Under the pieces are notes generated by a model. The model was not told where the DNA came from. It saw nothing but the letters and a program-made list of their open reading frames with translations, and made no database searches. A stretch of 64,000 nt of DNA from Kalaharituber pfeilii (Eukaryota; Ascomycota; Pezizomycetes; Pezizales; Pezizaceae), in assembly GCA_015179045.1 (NCBI GenBank), contig WHUZ01000132.1, forward strand, positions 55,200-119,199, given 5' to 3'. A program made the position numbers and the translations under genes. Below, in pieces: positions 40,808-54,200 of the stretch; position 1 is the stretch's first letter; the number at the start of each line of letters is the position of its first letter.

Positions 40808-43800
40808 CTAATCGGAAGTACCATTCTCATCTTCACATTGACTCTCCCCCACAATTCCTCCGCTGCTTAAATCCTCTCGTAACTCTACTTCTCCATCCAA
40901 GATTGCTCCACGCTGCTTTAGCAGCCGAACATTCTCCGAATCAAGATCGGTCACACCCTGCAAGTGAAGATCTGCTACAAAAAGTTTATAATATGGCGTG
41001 GACCATATGCACGTAACAACCACTGAGGCAGGATCTGACAAACTAGTACTGACATTCCATATTCTGAATACTTCTGCAATGTCGGTTGTGGCCAGGCGTG
41101 TATACTGAGCTGATGTAGCCCAAATGACATGCTTGCACTCGCAAGGGTGTCTTAACAATGCTAATTGCTTTTTATAACGAATGGACCAGATGCGAACGGT
41201 TTCGTCTCTACTGGATGACACAAGGAGCGTGCTATCTGGAGAGAATTCCAGACACATAACTTGATTTGAATGTCCTTGGAAGCTGTGGTAAAACGTCACA
41301 TCATCAACTGGCCAGAGTTGGAACACGGTCACTTGGTGCAGGCAGTATATTGCAAGAAGCTTGCTATCTGGAGAGAATCTGATGCAGTCTTGTGTGCTGT
41401 AATCTGGGTCCGAAGGTAGCTTGAATGTATGGTGCATGCTCAAGGAGTCAACCGACCAGAAGAGCAAGGAGCCATGGCTGCAAAATGCAAGGAGCTTGCC
41501 ATCCGGGGAGAACTGTATATCCGATGATAGTGTGCTAGCGAATTCATGGAGTAGGCTCATGGAGTCAACCGACCAGAGGGACAAGGAGTCATGGTCGCAA
41601 ATTCCAAGGAGCTTGCCATCTGGGGAGAAGCTTATATACGACGTACTGCCGTCGGGAGATCGTGGTAGTGTTCTAGTGAATTCATGGAGTAGGCTCGAGG
41701 AGTCAGCTGACCAGAGTGAAAGAGTGCAGAAGTCACTGTATAATGAAATGAGCTTGCCATCTGGAGAGAATGCCAGAAGACTGGCACTAGGAAAAGGCAT
41801 AAATGCGTGGTAGTGCACCCTCATAGAGTAGTCAAGTGACTGGGTGTAAAGTGTGTTCTCGATAGAGTAGTGTAATAGAAGTCGCTTTCCATCTTTGGAG
41901 AAATTCATATATACAGATTCTGAGTTACTAGGTGTCGCGAATGTATGGTGCAGGCTCAAGGAGTCAACTGACCAGAGGTGAACGGTGGCCCCTGAGCCAT
42001 CAGTGAAGCTGCATGATGCCAGAAATTTGCTGTCTGGGGAGAATTCCACTTTTGTCATGGAAGCTGAAGGTATCGAGAATGTATGGTGAAGACTCAAGGA
42101 GTCAACTGACCAGAGGTGAACAGCGCCACTAGAGCCTGATGCCATGAGCTTGCCGTCGGGGGACAATTGTATTTCATCCCTGGATTGAGTTGCCAGAAGC
42201 ATGTCAGATTTCCGGTTGGTGACAGAGGTATTGTGGAGTTCTACAGAGGCCGCTATTGACCATGCGTAGATACTGCTACTGTCATGTATTTGACTGAGCA
42301 CTTCGTTATTCAGCCAATGCATTGCTCTGGGATATGGGACCCCTTGAGAAATGGTCACAAGCCGTCTATGCGAAATTGAAAAAACTAATGCTTGGCCATT
42401 CGCAAATGCCGCTGCCAGTAGCTGGCCATCGGGAGAGAAGCTGCAGCGAATTGCAGGTGCCTTCAGCTCAAAAGTATGGACATGTCGGCGATGCGTTACC
42501 GACCGCACATGCAGCTTCAGTGAGACCGCGAAGGCAAGTAATTCACCGTCAGGTGAGAAGACCAGGCAGTGGTGTGGTAATATTCTCCGTGCTCTTTCCC
42601 ATTCGTGAGCTGTGGGATCAATGTCTGACAGACAACCGATATAAACCACATTTCGCGTTTCGATAGTGGAGTTCAGCTGAATCTTAAACTTATTGTCGAC
42701 GTCGCGATACACGAAAGCGATGTGTTGAAGGTCAGGGAGAAGGTTGTAGCAAAGTTCGAGGACAAGGTTGCATCAATGTTCCTCACCGGGATTTTCGCCA
42801 AGAGGGTCTGGTGTTGCACTGTGGTCAGTTCTGGTAGTGATAAGAATTGTACATCCAGGCTGCCCGTTCTTGTGCCAAGTCTAGAGCCGTAAGGAGGATG
42901 GACTCCTCTTGCCGTTGCAAGCAATTTGCCGTCTGGGGAGAAGCCAATAGTGCAGATAATGTAATGATTCGCTGCAGAATAACGGTGCACAACTTCTAGT
43001 TCTGGAAGTGAAAGCAAAACCAGTTTGTCGGACTGCCATAGCACTAACAGTGCCACATCGGGATTGGGGGAGATTGCCATGCCCGTTTTAGACGAGCGCA
43101 TGTGAAAATCCAACACAGTCTCCTTAATCAATTTTTCTTCCACAATGGACCACAGGCTAAGTTGCACAATACCGCTGCCGTAGTCTTTTTCAAATCCCAG
43201 AACGCCCAGCCGCCCATCCGGTGAGTAGCAAGCCATAGTCTGCACAGAGCTCACTATTGATCCGCCAATGGCAGGCCGCTCACCAAACCATACGCCAGCC
43301 ATTTTAGATTCACTCAAGTTGGCACCTCTAAGCCACGCGCCCTGTAACCGCACATGCCGCAAATCGGAGCCCTGCAGCTGGGCCCCATCAAACCAACCAA
43401 AACGCAAGTCAGCTCTAGGGACTTGTATGCCGCGTAGGTCATACCCAGTGAACCTCATTCCACTCTTTACAAGGACTGTGAGTGCATTAGCGGCGCCCTG
43501 AACTACCAAGTCATCTGTTTTAGATTTCTCGACATATTGCAACAACTTTTGCTGCAATTCATGCTCCAGCATTGCTTGCTCAACCACGAAGTCAAGGACA
43601 CCAGGGTCGTCAACAATGAAGAATTCGTTAAGGAGGGCTTTCGCTGCACATTGCGCAAGCAAGGGATCTTCCCAAAGTGATTGAGCAATCAGATAGTCAC
43701 GGAGCGACTTGTGTAAAAACCTATACGACTGTCCATGACGCGTGAGCGGGGCGCTAAAGCGGAGGAGCCGGGTCCGTTCGTCATCGTTGCCTAGGAAATT

Positions 43801-46327
43801 TTGCCACTTAGAATCCCCTCACCAGCTGAGCTACCTCTTGCGGTCCCCGGGCGATAAGTTACTTCAACGGCTTTGTGGCGGTACAGCTCCAGCGCAAAGT
43901 CCCGACAAAACTGCTCCGCATGATCGCTAAAAGTCTCGTCACACAGCCGCTGGAATATCCGACGCTGATCACTGGTTAGTTGTATGTTGTCGAGCCGAGA
44001 TTGTGCTTTGGCCAGACAATGCCCAAAAAATCGTTTGTACAAATCAACTCGATTTATGAGAAATTCATGATCCATTGATGGCTCAACTGTCATAATCATT
44101 CGAAGAAGGAAAGGATTGCTGATCATGTCACGTATTTCTGGCTGTGTCAGATAAGCTTCGTAATCCCTTGCTGGTCTGCCTGTGGGTTTCGCCTGAAGGA
44201 AACCAGAAATGTAGCTCTTGATAGTGTCGGTTGAAAATGGTGCCAACCAGTATTCCTGCAGAAGATCACGTCTGTTTGGAGGATGGAACTTGCTGTGATA
44301 GCCGGAACCTAAGTATTCAGGTCGACTTGTGATGATAATCTTCGCTTTCCATCGAGACAGCTTATTTTTAGCGTAGAAGTTGCAGTCGCGCCGCTCAATC
44401 TCATCATAGCCATCAAGCATGAAAACAAATCGCCGTGTACGACGGGCTAGATTGATGTCTTGTTCAGTAAAGTCTCTGTCCGAGAAGTAGGAAGCAATTA
44501 AATCTTCACTGTCCGGTTTGGAGCTGACGATGCTTGTGAGAGATATAAATAAGGGTATTGCGGCTTCGGTCTGCTTTGATGCCCGTTCATACTCAGACCA
44601 CAGGTGACGGGCTAGGTAATGGTTGAATGTAGACTTCCCTGACCCGGCTGATCCTTGGATGAGGCAAATCTGTTTTGTTCCTCCTCGTATGAAGTCCTGA
44701 ACATGCTGCAATAAATCAACCCGCTCGTCGGCATAGGGTTGTTCTGTTGCCTCCACAGCGACGTAGAGATTATACTGGAATTCTTCCATCTCATGCTCTG
44801 TTAAATAGTCGTCCTTTAGCCGCAATAAATTTTCCTCGAGTGATATTCCCAGAACCTCGCGCTGATGGGTTTCTGAGTAGCAGTAAAGTTCATGTGAGTT
44901 AAGCTTCTCCACAGTGCCACGCGATTATATAGTAGCCAAACCAACCTAATGCTATAACATTTTCAGGTGCAAGGCGGTCCTCAATCAACTGCAGCCTCAT
45001 GTCCATTCTTTTAGTAACACTGAGGTTCTCGCTTGCTATGTTTAGTATTTCTGTCACTATATTAGCTGAAATGTTCTGTCACTTCATGGGCAGCTATGCT
45101 TACCGTCTACCCTTGACAAAGGCCCCATTTTTTGCTCTATTTCATTCAAGACCCTCTCCATTTGCTCAAGCTTGCCGGAATTGTCTATTCTCATTAGCGA
45201 AGCATACTCATACAAGACTTATAGGTGAGGCAGTATGCTTACCCATGATCCTTTTCATTCCTGCCTCATCCGCACACTCTCGGACAACCTTTTCCTTCTT
45301 AGATATTTCATCAAGATATGGTTGGATTACTTCTGAAAATGGCTTAAACATATTCGCAATTTGCCTAATACCTAAATTTGACAAAGTTGCGTTAGCAGGA
45401 TTTTAAAGTGACTTGGAATCGAATATCATACGTGACGTTGTATCAAAATGTCCTTTTACTTTGTCCGTAAAGTTCCAGACTGCATCATAGAGTTCTTTCA
45501 GAGCGTAGTCCAACTTGTGTTTGAAGGCATTCTGTGTTGAACCTGGATGCAATGTGGCTTCCAATGGTATGTTTTTGTAAATATAAGCATAGAATTCACA
45601 CTTAGCCATCGTATTAACAATGATTGCTACTGCAACTTCCAGACTTTCCATTAATTGGGCATAGTCGAGTGCAACCTATTACCATAATTAATTTCTATAC
45701 ATGAATGCAAGTATAATACTGACCTTCAAAATAACCCTAACCGTAGACCAAACAAGAGCTGTAATGTCCGGGTGATGCTGTATTGCCACATCAACAATAT
45801 TTGCATAGCTCTCCATGCATTTGAGGATTGGGCCTATCCGTTCCACTACAGCCACACGTTGGCCAAGCCTGTTTGTGTATTTCCACTGCTTTTCCTTGCT
45901 CTCGGTGTGAACAGAGTGTAAATCCTTGATTATGCCCTCAATTTCATCTCGTGTTGGGTTGCTTGGTAAATTCTGTCCAGGATTTTGAGATACTGGATGC
46001 AACAAACTGGATGTTGAGGCAATGCCCACATTATATGATGGCGTTGATTGCAGTGCTGATTGCGGCGCTGACTGTGGCGCTGATTGCAGAGCTGATTGTG
46101 ACGGTGCGGGAATAGTAACTAAGCTCGTGTCTCTCTGACTTGTGAGGCCAGTACTCCGACTCCGCTTTCTGTTAGGAGACTTTGGTCTAGATAAATAACT
46201 ATAAGTAGTGTGGGTTAGTCTACATATATGCGGAGGTAAGCAATGCTACTTTTGTACACTTACCGGCCCCGAATTTTTTTCCCGATCCCGGGGTCCCCCC
46301 CTGAGCTTCCCGGTTGTTGATTATTCA
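40808..46327 (-). pseudogene. NLR-B: NACHT, pentapeptide and WD40 receptor with two frame breaks
   Basis: Inverted partner of NLR-A. Exons (minus): 46327-46264, 46198-45724, 45675-45432, 45371-45243, 45184-45104, 45065-44946 and 44872-40808; all junctions are in frame (the 38-nt intron at 45066-45103 is unusually short). The N-terminal domain has a Ser/Gln repeat region (SALQSAPQSAPQSALQS) and ALVWSTVRVIL, and is only distantly similar to that of NLR-A. NACHT: GSAGSGKS near 44640. Pentapeptide and WD40 regions are as in NLR-A. The frame breaks at about 43810 (NLR-A has one more G in a G run) and at about 42741 (NLR-A has one more C in a C run). Both are one-base losses in homopolymers, so the gene may be intact in reality. 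Confidence 0.85.
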
Positions 46328-47382
46328 TTTTGTGACACTCTGGGAGGTGAAAACGATGAGATCTTTTGTAGATAGCCTTCTTTTTCACTTTACAGATATG
46401 CGAGATGTTGATGAATAGACAAAAGTGATAGTAATAGCGAAAACTTGGACTTTATTCACGTTGGAGATGTAAGCGGTGGTGGTTGATGATTATTTGTTAT
46501 CTTGCTTCTGTTCATAGGCCCCGCATTTTGTTTTCAAAAGTTGTGATTTGGACTCCAACTATTGGTGCGTACTTGACTACGGTATGCCAATCCTGTACTC
46601 CAAGAGAGCCTCAAAACGATAGAAGATGCTTGGCATCAGCCCCACCTCCTTTGATCTCCCAGTGGGTCCTTCTTGTTGACTTACGATACTGGAATATTAC
46701 TCTGATTCAAGTTCACTATAAGGGACTTCAATGTACAAAATAAGGTTCACGTATAGTTGTACCTATGTCTGACGACACAGCTACCCATTTCTGTCGGATT
46801 TGTATACGTCATGTATGTACTAGTAATGAAAACTACAGTAACCTCCGAAATTAGGAACACAATAAAAGTAGCCAGCAGGATGATCTGACCGTATATTCTT
46901 GCCACCAGCTTCGCATTCAACCTTGCGCCAGGTTTCGCAAATTCTCCGGTGTCTACGGTAGCTCGGTATCCCAACATGCAATTAGTTTCGCAGGCTTCAC
47001 GTTGGTTTAAGGGCACCGGGCTTGCCAAGGGTGAGGCGCGTCTCAAATTATGCGGGAAAGTTGTCATTGCGGGGAAGAGCTGGCAGTCCCGAACAAAGAT
47101 ACTTATACCGCTGCAAAGTGGTAAGCAAGAAGAAGGGTGAAAACTCGGGGGTGGTCTTTGGAAAAGATATGAGTAGTGATCCATTGCTCCTCTTCAATGC
47201 TGAGTTCGCTGCGCGGAAATTTCGCACGTGTGAATTTTGCACTGTCCTTTCTAGGAGGCTCCGGAATTTCCGTGGGCAAAGATTCTGGTGTGGAGATGCA
47301 CAAGCTTGAGACTCGGAAGTGGGGCAAGCATGGCTGGCAACCGAGGGAAGATTAATAATTCTTGTTCTTGTTTGTAAGAGTA
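46328..47382. other. NLR-B upstream region, possible decayed gene
   Basis: No clear gene. The minus strand is open at 46747-47184 and, in another frame, at 47048-47545. The C-terminal part of the first is a hydrophobic segment (IILLATFIVFLISEVTVVFI), a possible membrane helix. There is no homology I can name. It could be a decayed membrane protein gene. Confidence 0.3.
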
Positions 47383-47396
47383 CGTATAGGTAGCAT

Positions 47397-47446
47397 TTTT
47401 TTTTTTTTTCACGTGACCCCACTTGTAGCTGTTCGCCATGGCAGGG
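47397..47446 (-). mobile_element. type B micro-insertion (50 bp)
   Basis: T13 plus the complement of tail B, ending exactly at CAGGG, between CGTATAGGTAGCAT at 47383-47396 and 47447-47460 (perfect 14 bp). This is the shortest complete-hairpin insertion in the window. Confidence 0.97.
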
Positions 47447-47517
47447 CGTATAGGTAGCATACATAAGGAAACCATCAAAAAGCGTAAGCAGCTTGGTTCG
47501 CTTAAGCATGACAACGA

Positions 47518-47870
47518 CTAGTGCAATTGTGGAATTACTCGACACATTAAATTAGCGATAATGGAGCTCGTTCCTCTTTTAGCTTCCTCCGACCTCGCTA
47601 CCACCTCGTCAAACAACCGCCAGTGCTCAAGCGCTCCATCCCTCTCCGCCCTCATCCATTCCCCACCCTCTGCCAGTTCCTTCCTTAATGCACCATATCC
47701 CTGCTTCACCTGGAAATTCAAATTGTCACATTCATTTGTGCCAATTGCTTAAGATGATACAATTTTAATTGTTGTTATTTCGTCGGCGGATCTGACAGAA
47801 TGAACCTTAGATTTGGTGGTGGTGAGATATCAAAGTAGAGTAGGAACTATTGCTGGCATCACTGGGGTAG
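47518..47870 (-). repeat. R3 copy with 68-codon open frame
   Basis: Inverted copy of 1836-2046 that continues further: NFQVKQGYGALRKELAEGG then GEWMRAERDGALEHWRLFDE to a stop at about 47518. Amphipathic and charged; unidentified. It shows what lay downstream of the L1 insertion point at 2046. Confidence 0.6.
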
Positions 47871-49978
47871 TGGTAGTTAATTCACCTACAAGGCGTAGCT
47901 TAGATCTCCAAGTTGGAAAGAGTGCAGAAGGAGACGAACTTGGATCTACGGAAGTGCTACGGACGGTATGTCATCATAAAGGAGTATACTATTCTAGTAG
48001 CAGCAGCCGCTCCCAAACTAGTTCCGGAGGAGAATCTCTAATCGGGAGAGACTCAAGTCCACCTGCCAAATCCCCCAATTTCCTGCATGACCCATTCTCC
48101 TTTGCCTTCCCTTACCCACTCCCTCTCCAATATTCCTCTTTGCTTCTCCGTCTGTCATTCCGTTCTCTCTAATTCAATCTGGGCTTCACCTGCATAAACT
48201 CTACTCCCTTCACCCTCCTATTTGTCTCCCACTTCGGTATGTAGCAACGTTCAGTTGAAGCCTTCCCCTTCTCCAGCCGTTTCGACTTTTATCTTGCCTG
48301 CAATTGCAACTCTCCTTCTCATGCTAACACCCGTCTAGTAAAGTCCGCAAAAAGACCCAGCTCTCATCTTCCCATCAGCCCTCGAATTGTCCACAACGCC
48401 TATGCTGCTATAATAGGGGGGAGGCTATGGTCTCCTATTTTAGGAACGTATGCCTCGATAATTTGTATCCGTTCAACAGCATCGTGCTAAAAACTCGAAG
48501 CTTTATTCCGATGGCAATAGGCAATTCTAAACCAACAAGTTATTCTCTCAACGATGCGAACACTCCCCATACATACCCCTACTCTAGAATTCTCAGATAC
48601 TAGTCCTTATACGCCGACTTCTGTTTCCACTTCCACTCTGTACAGCCCATACGCTATTCCATCATTCCTCCTTCAGGATAACCGCTTTGTCCCTTTAAAT
48701 CCTCTCACCTCTTTCATATTCTTCTCCCCTTAATTACATTAGGATTCCGCCTCCCATATCCTACTTTCACTCCCCTCGGATGTCGATCCCGGGAAAAAAA
48801 TTTACCTCCATCCATTTAGTCCTTCCCTCCTTTCGCCTTTACCCTGTAGATCTCGTTCTGACGTTCTCTTTTTGATCCACATAGAATTCAACAAGTCACG
48901 AGCTCCCACTTCCCATTTGCGGTCACACTCCCATGGGTATGTAATGAGGATAAAAATCCGCAGTTATTCAACTAGAATTTCTCTTAGGTTTCGTTGGCTC
49001 CGGAGTTGGTGGTGTGGGAAGTTCGGAGAATAAGGCAACTGTATAGCTAGATGGAGGTGGAGAGGGAGGCTTGCATCGCCAAATCGCTGGTAGCATATGG
49101 GGCATAGATAGCGGTCACCTGCGCGGACTCAATTGAGGTCTAAAGTATGACATCATCCATATATTCTCCACCGCCCGAGTCGCAGATCTAGATGGAAGGG
49201 ATCAGTTAATTCAGTTTTACGCCTCTAAGAGAAAGCACTGGTTCTGGGTATGGAGGATGAGGTTCCAACTGTAGTTGTGGAATTTCGGTCGCAACCATTG
49301 GAAGTATCTCTTTTGACTTTTCAGCTAGAGCCTTGTTACCTCACCTTCCATCCACTAAGTTACGTCGGCGTTGACCTAACCTCCCCTTCCCTGCCACCAC
49401 CGCTTTCTGCCCCAATCCGGCATCTCTCCTCATCTATCACATCATGAATCCCCACAACACAGCGGAGACTCCAGGTACAGTTTTAAATCCAAGAACCTCA
49501 ATCCATCACTCTAGTATGCCCAGTATTTCACAATGAACAGTCCTCTGTGCCGACTCCATTATTTGGGATTTGATACCTAATTCACGTCCTGGCTTTATGC
49601 TAAGGTTTAATCAATGTGAGTCTTACCGCAATCGAGCCTAGCTTATATCTCGGATTTCTGATAGCACAGCAGGGGGTGGCAGAGATGTTGGAGAGGATCG
49701 TGATGACATCATGATCAGATTGGGGCAGCATCGAGGATTAAATCAACGCCTTGAATCTGCAACGCTGTCATTGCAGAAGCACGATTGACTGACGTATTCA
49801 TCCATTTAAAGTATCTACTCTTACAATGCCAAGAATTCTCACAAAGAATGTGGATCGTCTCCTCCGTACAGACGGCGGTCGTGCCAACCACACTACCAGT
49901 AGGTATTGCATTGCATGACTAGTAACTCTTCTTTATGGCGTGGCATGAGACTACTTATCCCGTAATACACAGTGATCT
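47871..49978. other. no gene seen; contains an R6 copy
   Basis: About 2.1 kb with no supported gene. 48960-49220 is the inverted R6 copy (see 23225-23475). Near 48000-48900 the plus strand is CT-rich with scattered stops on both strands. Confidence 0.4.
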
Positions 49979-50329
49979 GTTATGAGCGGGTCAGGGGGTA
50001 CGCCGACCATTGCTCACCAGCCGTGGGTCCTCTGCTAGTAGGTCACTGGGCAATTCACCTCAAAGGGATATTTCAGTTGCACTGCGTGGTGCTGGATTGA
50101 GTGTATCTGCAAGTGCAAATGTACAAGTATTTAACTGCTCTACAAGTTGCATACAAAATTCTATTCTGGTTGTTGAGATATATGTTGTCGGGCATGCTCA
50201 GTTTTGGTGTAAAACGTGCGTCGGGACGTGGTGCACGTCGGGTTGTGGTGAAAGACCTAGCTGTAGTGAAAATTCTGCAATTATCGCCGCTCCTGCCTCT
50301 GCATCGTCGATCTTAGCCAATAGGCCTAT
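49979..50329. repeat. LTR-like start and R4 copy
   Basis: TGTTATGAGCGGG at 49979 resembles the start of the probable LTR at 14230. 50150-50256 is the second copy of R4 (see 13085-13190). No intact element is visible. Confidence 0.35.
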
Positions 50330-50423
50330 CATATACTAGCTAGTAAAAAAGGTATTCGGACATAGCGCATAATGTGCATTAGTACCCCTATCCGAATACA
50401 TATTTTACTGGCTAGTATATCAC
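50330..50423. mobile_element. short palindromic element (MITE)
   Basis: About 94 bp whose ends are inverted: TATACTAGCTAGTAAAA...GGTATTCGGACA and TATCCGAATAC...TTTTACTGGCTAGTATA. There is almost no interior. Size and TA-rich ends suggest a Tc1/mariner-type miniature element (inference). It directly abuts the LTR at 50424. Confidence 0.7.
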
Positions 50424-50749
50424 TGTTAAAAACCGAGATGTCAATAAAGCAGTGAGGACTAATGAATTAATTAATGCTAAACATGAGAGAGAAAAACAAT
50501 GATTTATATACACGAGAGTCATTAAAATATATGACGTAGTCATGAGACTTATTAATACTTATGACGTTGTCATGAGCATGAGTTTGCCAAAGTAGCTGAG
50601 CCAAGATATGAGGCTGTGTTGCTGCAATATGATGAGAGCTGAAGATGACGACATATGCAGTGGTAAGAACAGCTGAACATGACGACAGCATCAGCTTGTG
50701 TCTCGCATCAGCTTAACTCGTTGCATGCCTCAGCTCGTATCTTTCAACA
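50424..50749 (-). mobile_element. Copia-type 3' LTR (326 bp)
   Basis: In element sense the LTR begins TGTTGAAAG and ends TTTTTAACA, with a polypurine tract GAGTGGGAG immediately before it and Copia RNase H coding just upstream. The 5' LTR was not found in the window. Confidence 0.75.
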
Positions 50750-51096
50750 CTCCCACTCAAATGAAATGCTCTGACAATGAATAATACAGAACTGTTGACC
50801 TCAATAAAAACCTTTCCAGTGCTAAAACCCTGTGGGACAAAAAGCATCGTGGTAAGGAAAAGAGTGTTCAACACAAAAAAAATAGAAAATATACTATCTC
50901 TGAAATACCCTGACACCCATTTCTTTCATGAGGTATTCATGTTTTACTCGAGCCAATGCCTTCGTGCAGATATCAGCTAAATTTTCATCGCTTTTGACAT
51001 ACTCAAGTGAGATTGCTCCAGACTCAAGTGAGATTGCTCCAGACTCAATAGCCTCTCGAATAAAATGATGCCGAATTGCAATATGCTTAGTCCTAT
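50750..51096 (-). pseudogene. Ty1/Copia polyprotein C-terminus (RNase H end)
   Basis: The minus strand reads TKHIAIRHHFIREAIESGAI, YVKSDENLADICTKAL and RVKHEYLMKEMGV, the classic end of Copia RNase H. A 21-bp tandem duplication (51001-51021 and 51022-51042) repeats seven residues. The polyprotein is cut at about 51097 by the poly(T) of LINE2, and its 5' continuation is not found beyond LINE2. Confidence 0.85.
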
Positions 51097-51140
<44 letters not shown>

Positions 51141-51297
51141 ATAACCCCGCTTGTAGCACTTGGCCATGGCAGGGTCCCTGGGCAAGCCCTCATAGCCCGG
51201 AGACAGGCTAAACTAACTCTCTACGTACATGGCCCCCACGCGCCGTCGCCCCCCGCTCTCCTAGCTTCTAGAACTTGACCCCGCATTCTCCTACCTT

Positions 51298-54200
51298 CTA
51301 GAACTTGACCCCAGCGAAGAAATTCTCCAAAACGTCACCCTCCTCCCCATTCTCCGCCTTTCTCTTCCAATTCTTTTCCATGTCGCCCCACCTCTCAAAG
51401 CCTTCTGGACGGTTCTTCTGGTTTCTGCATCGGAAAGCGAGGTGCTCCCCGGTTTGCACCTCCCCGCACCTGCACTTATCCGACTCAGCCGCCCCTATCC
51501 TCTTCAACCACACTGCACACCTCCCTCTCTCCAGGGCAAGGCAGTGAAATTGGATACTGCTATCCTATTCCACTCCATGACCTTTCCTCCTCCAAAGCCC
51601 TCCACTTCTCTCTTCTCCTTCCTCCACGCCTTCACCCTCTGGCGCACCCCACTTCCGGTGGCCACCTCCTTCCCCTGCATCACCGTCCCCTTCTTCGCCC
51701 ACTCATCCGCCTTCTCATTGCCTGCGATTCCGATGTGAGCTTTTACCCACAATAGTTTCGCATCCCCCCCCTTCCTCTTTCTTCTCGCCACTGCATTCAC
51801 CACCCTTCTCACATCCTCCGTCTTTCCCTTTCCCTCCTTGCCTGCCTTCTGAATCGCCATGACAGCAGCTTCAGAGTCTAAGCAAACCAGGACTGGTACC
51901 TCCTCCGGTACACCCTCCAGCGCCCTTCTCACCCCCTCACCTCCCCGTCAAAAACCGTCGCCGTTCTCCCTACTACCTCCGCCACCACCGCTGATCTCCC
52001 CCATACACCCGCCCCCACCTTGCTATCCTCGATCTTGCTGCCATCCGAGAAAAGGACCGCCCTCCCTCTTCCGGCTTCCTCAACCGAGGTCTCCCACTCC
52101 TCCCTTCCCCCCTTCTTTCTTCCCAGCCTCACCGCAGTCTCCACCTCCACCTTCTCACACCCCCCTCCCCACGAGATCTCCTCCCCCTCCTCCGTGAACC
52201 TCGCCCACTGACCTTGCCAGCGGTCCAGCACTGCTTCATACCCATCATTCTCGGCCACCGCCCACTGCACCCCCAGTCTCTCCAGTTTCTCGCCTCCTCC
52301 TCTCTCTCCTCACTCCCTCCGAAGTCGCCCGTGCAAAGCTCCGCCAGCTCTGACGGCGCCTCCACCTCCCGGACGATCGCTCTCGCTTGCGCGCCATCCA
52401 GGACCGTCTCCACGTCTTCCACTCCGCAAACCGCATTCACCCCTTCCACCCCGGCACCTCTCCAGCCTCAAAACTTGCAGCTGTAATCGCTCCATCTCCT
52501 TCTTCCACTCCTTCTGGCCTCTCCACCCGATCTCACTCCCCCACATCGCTACCGCCCTCACCATCCCTGTGTACGCCTGCCGCCAGCTCCGTGGTCCCCC
52601 AGTCCCGGTTTCCCAGTCCTGAGAGTGCCCCCGCCAGCCTCCTCGCCCTACTCAGCCTATTTCGCCAATGCGCACTGAAGGTCAGCTTCTCATCGAAAAT
52701 GACTCCCAGCCACTTCAGCATCTCCCCCTCCTTCTTCCACCTCTTCCCCACTCCGAAAGTTATCATCTCCCACTTCGACTCCTCCAGCGGGATCTGATCT
52801 TCTTCCGCCACCTCCGCCATTGCCACCTTCACTTTCTCCCTGAGCCGTCCCATATCCCAGTACCCGTGCCAGTCCAGGATCGTTGCTGCCAGGTCGTCGA
52901 CGTACGATGGCACTTCTACCTCCGCCCCATCGCCACCCCTCTCAGCCTTCTCTCCATCTTCTCAATGGTGGGTGCCATGAAGATGAGGAAGATGACCGGT
53001 GACAGTGGTGACCCTTGCGGAACCCCCACGTTCGACCTGCCCCTCCCTTTCTCCTCGCCATCCCACCACACTCCGAACTCCCTGCCTCCCATAAACTCCT
53101 CCAGCCACCTCCGCTTCTTTCTCACCCCCTCGCACCCCCTCTCCTCAATCCTTCCTAGGACCACCTCCTTTCTCATGATGTTAAAGCCTCCTTTAACATC
53201 CGCCGTCACCCACGCTGCTCTCCCCCCCCTGTGCAGGCACCTCTGCACCTTTGTCACCGCCCTCGCCATCGCCTGGATCGCATTCCTCCCCTTGCGTGCT
53301 CCCAGCTGGAGCCTGTGGAAGAGTCGGTCTTCTTTCTGCAGCCTGCTGGCCATGACTTTCTCCCCGATCTTCCCGATATAATTAATCAGATTGATTGGCC
53401 TCCACGCTTTCGCCGTCTTGATGTCCTTGCCCGGCTTCGGTATCATGACGACCCTCATCTCTCTCCACTCCGCCGGGGTCCTGTTCCGTATCTAGTTTTC
53501 GGTGATCTCCCTCACTAACTCATCTCCGATGGGAGTCTTCAGGGCAGCTTTGATCAATTGGTATCCGATTCCGTCAGGTCCCGGTGCCGAATTGTTTTTG
53601 GTGCCCTGCAATGCAGCCCTCACTTCTCCTTCCACTCTCTCCCTCTCCCTCTCGTCCCCCACCCCCTCCGCTTCCCCCTCCCCCTCCTCCTCCCCCGCCT
53701 CTGCCTCCCCCTCTTCCCTCCACGCAAAATTCCTCTCCACCAGCGTCCTCACCTTCTCTCCATCCCCCTCCAACTCCCTCCCCTCCTCATCTTTCAACCT
53801 TCCCATCCTCTCCTTTCCTCCGAAAGGGTCCTTTGCCACCCTCACTACCCTCCACGGGTCGCTATACTCTTCCTCTTCCACGAACTCCCTCCAGCACTTC
53901 TTCTTCTCCTCCCGGATCTTCCACTTCATCCTTTTGCACTGCTGCCTTCCACCCCCTTACCCTTTTCCTGTGTGTCAATCTTGCCCTAGCCCCTACTCCT
54001 CCCCGTGCCATTCTATTGACCTCCTTCCTCATCTCCTCGATCTCCTCCGTCCACCACCTCTTGCTTCTTCCCCCTACCCTCACCCTTCTCTCCAATGTCC
54101 CCTTCCACCTCTTCAGCTTCTCATATACGCTTCCCTCCCCTACTCTCTTCAGTCCACTCCCCCTTCTCCTCCTCTCCCCACTCCCCCTCCCAACCTTTCA

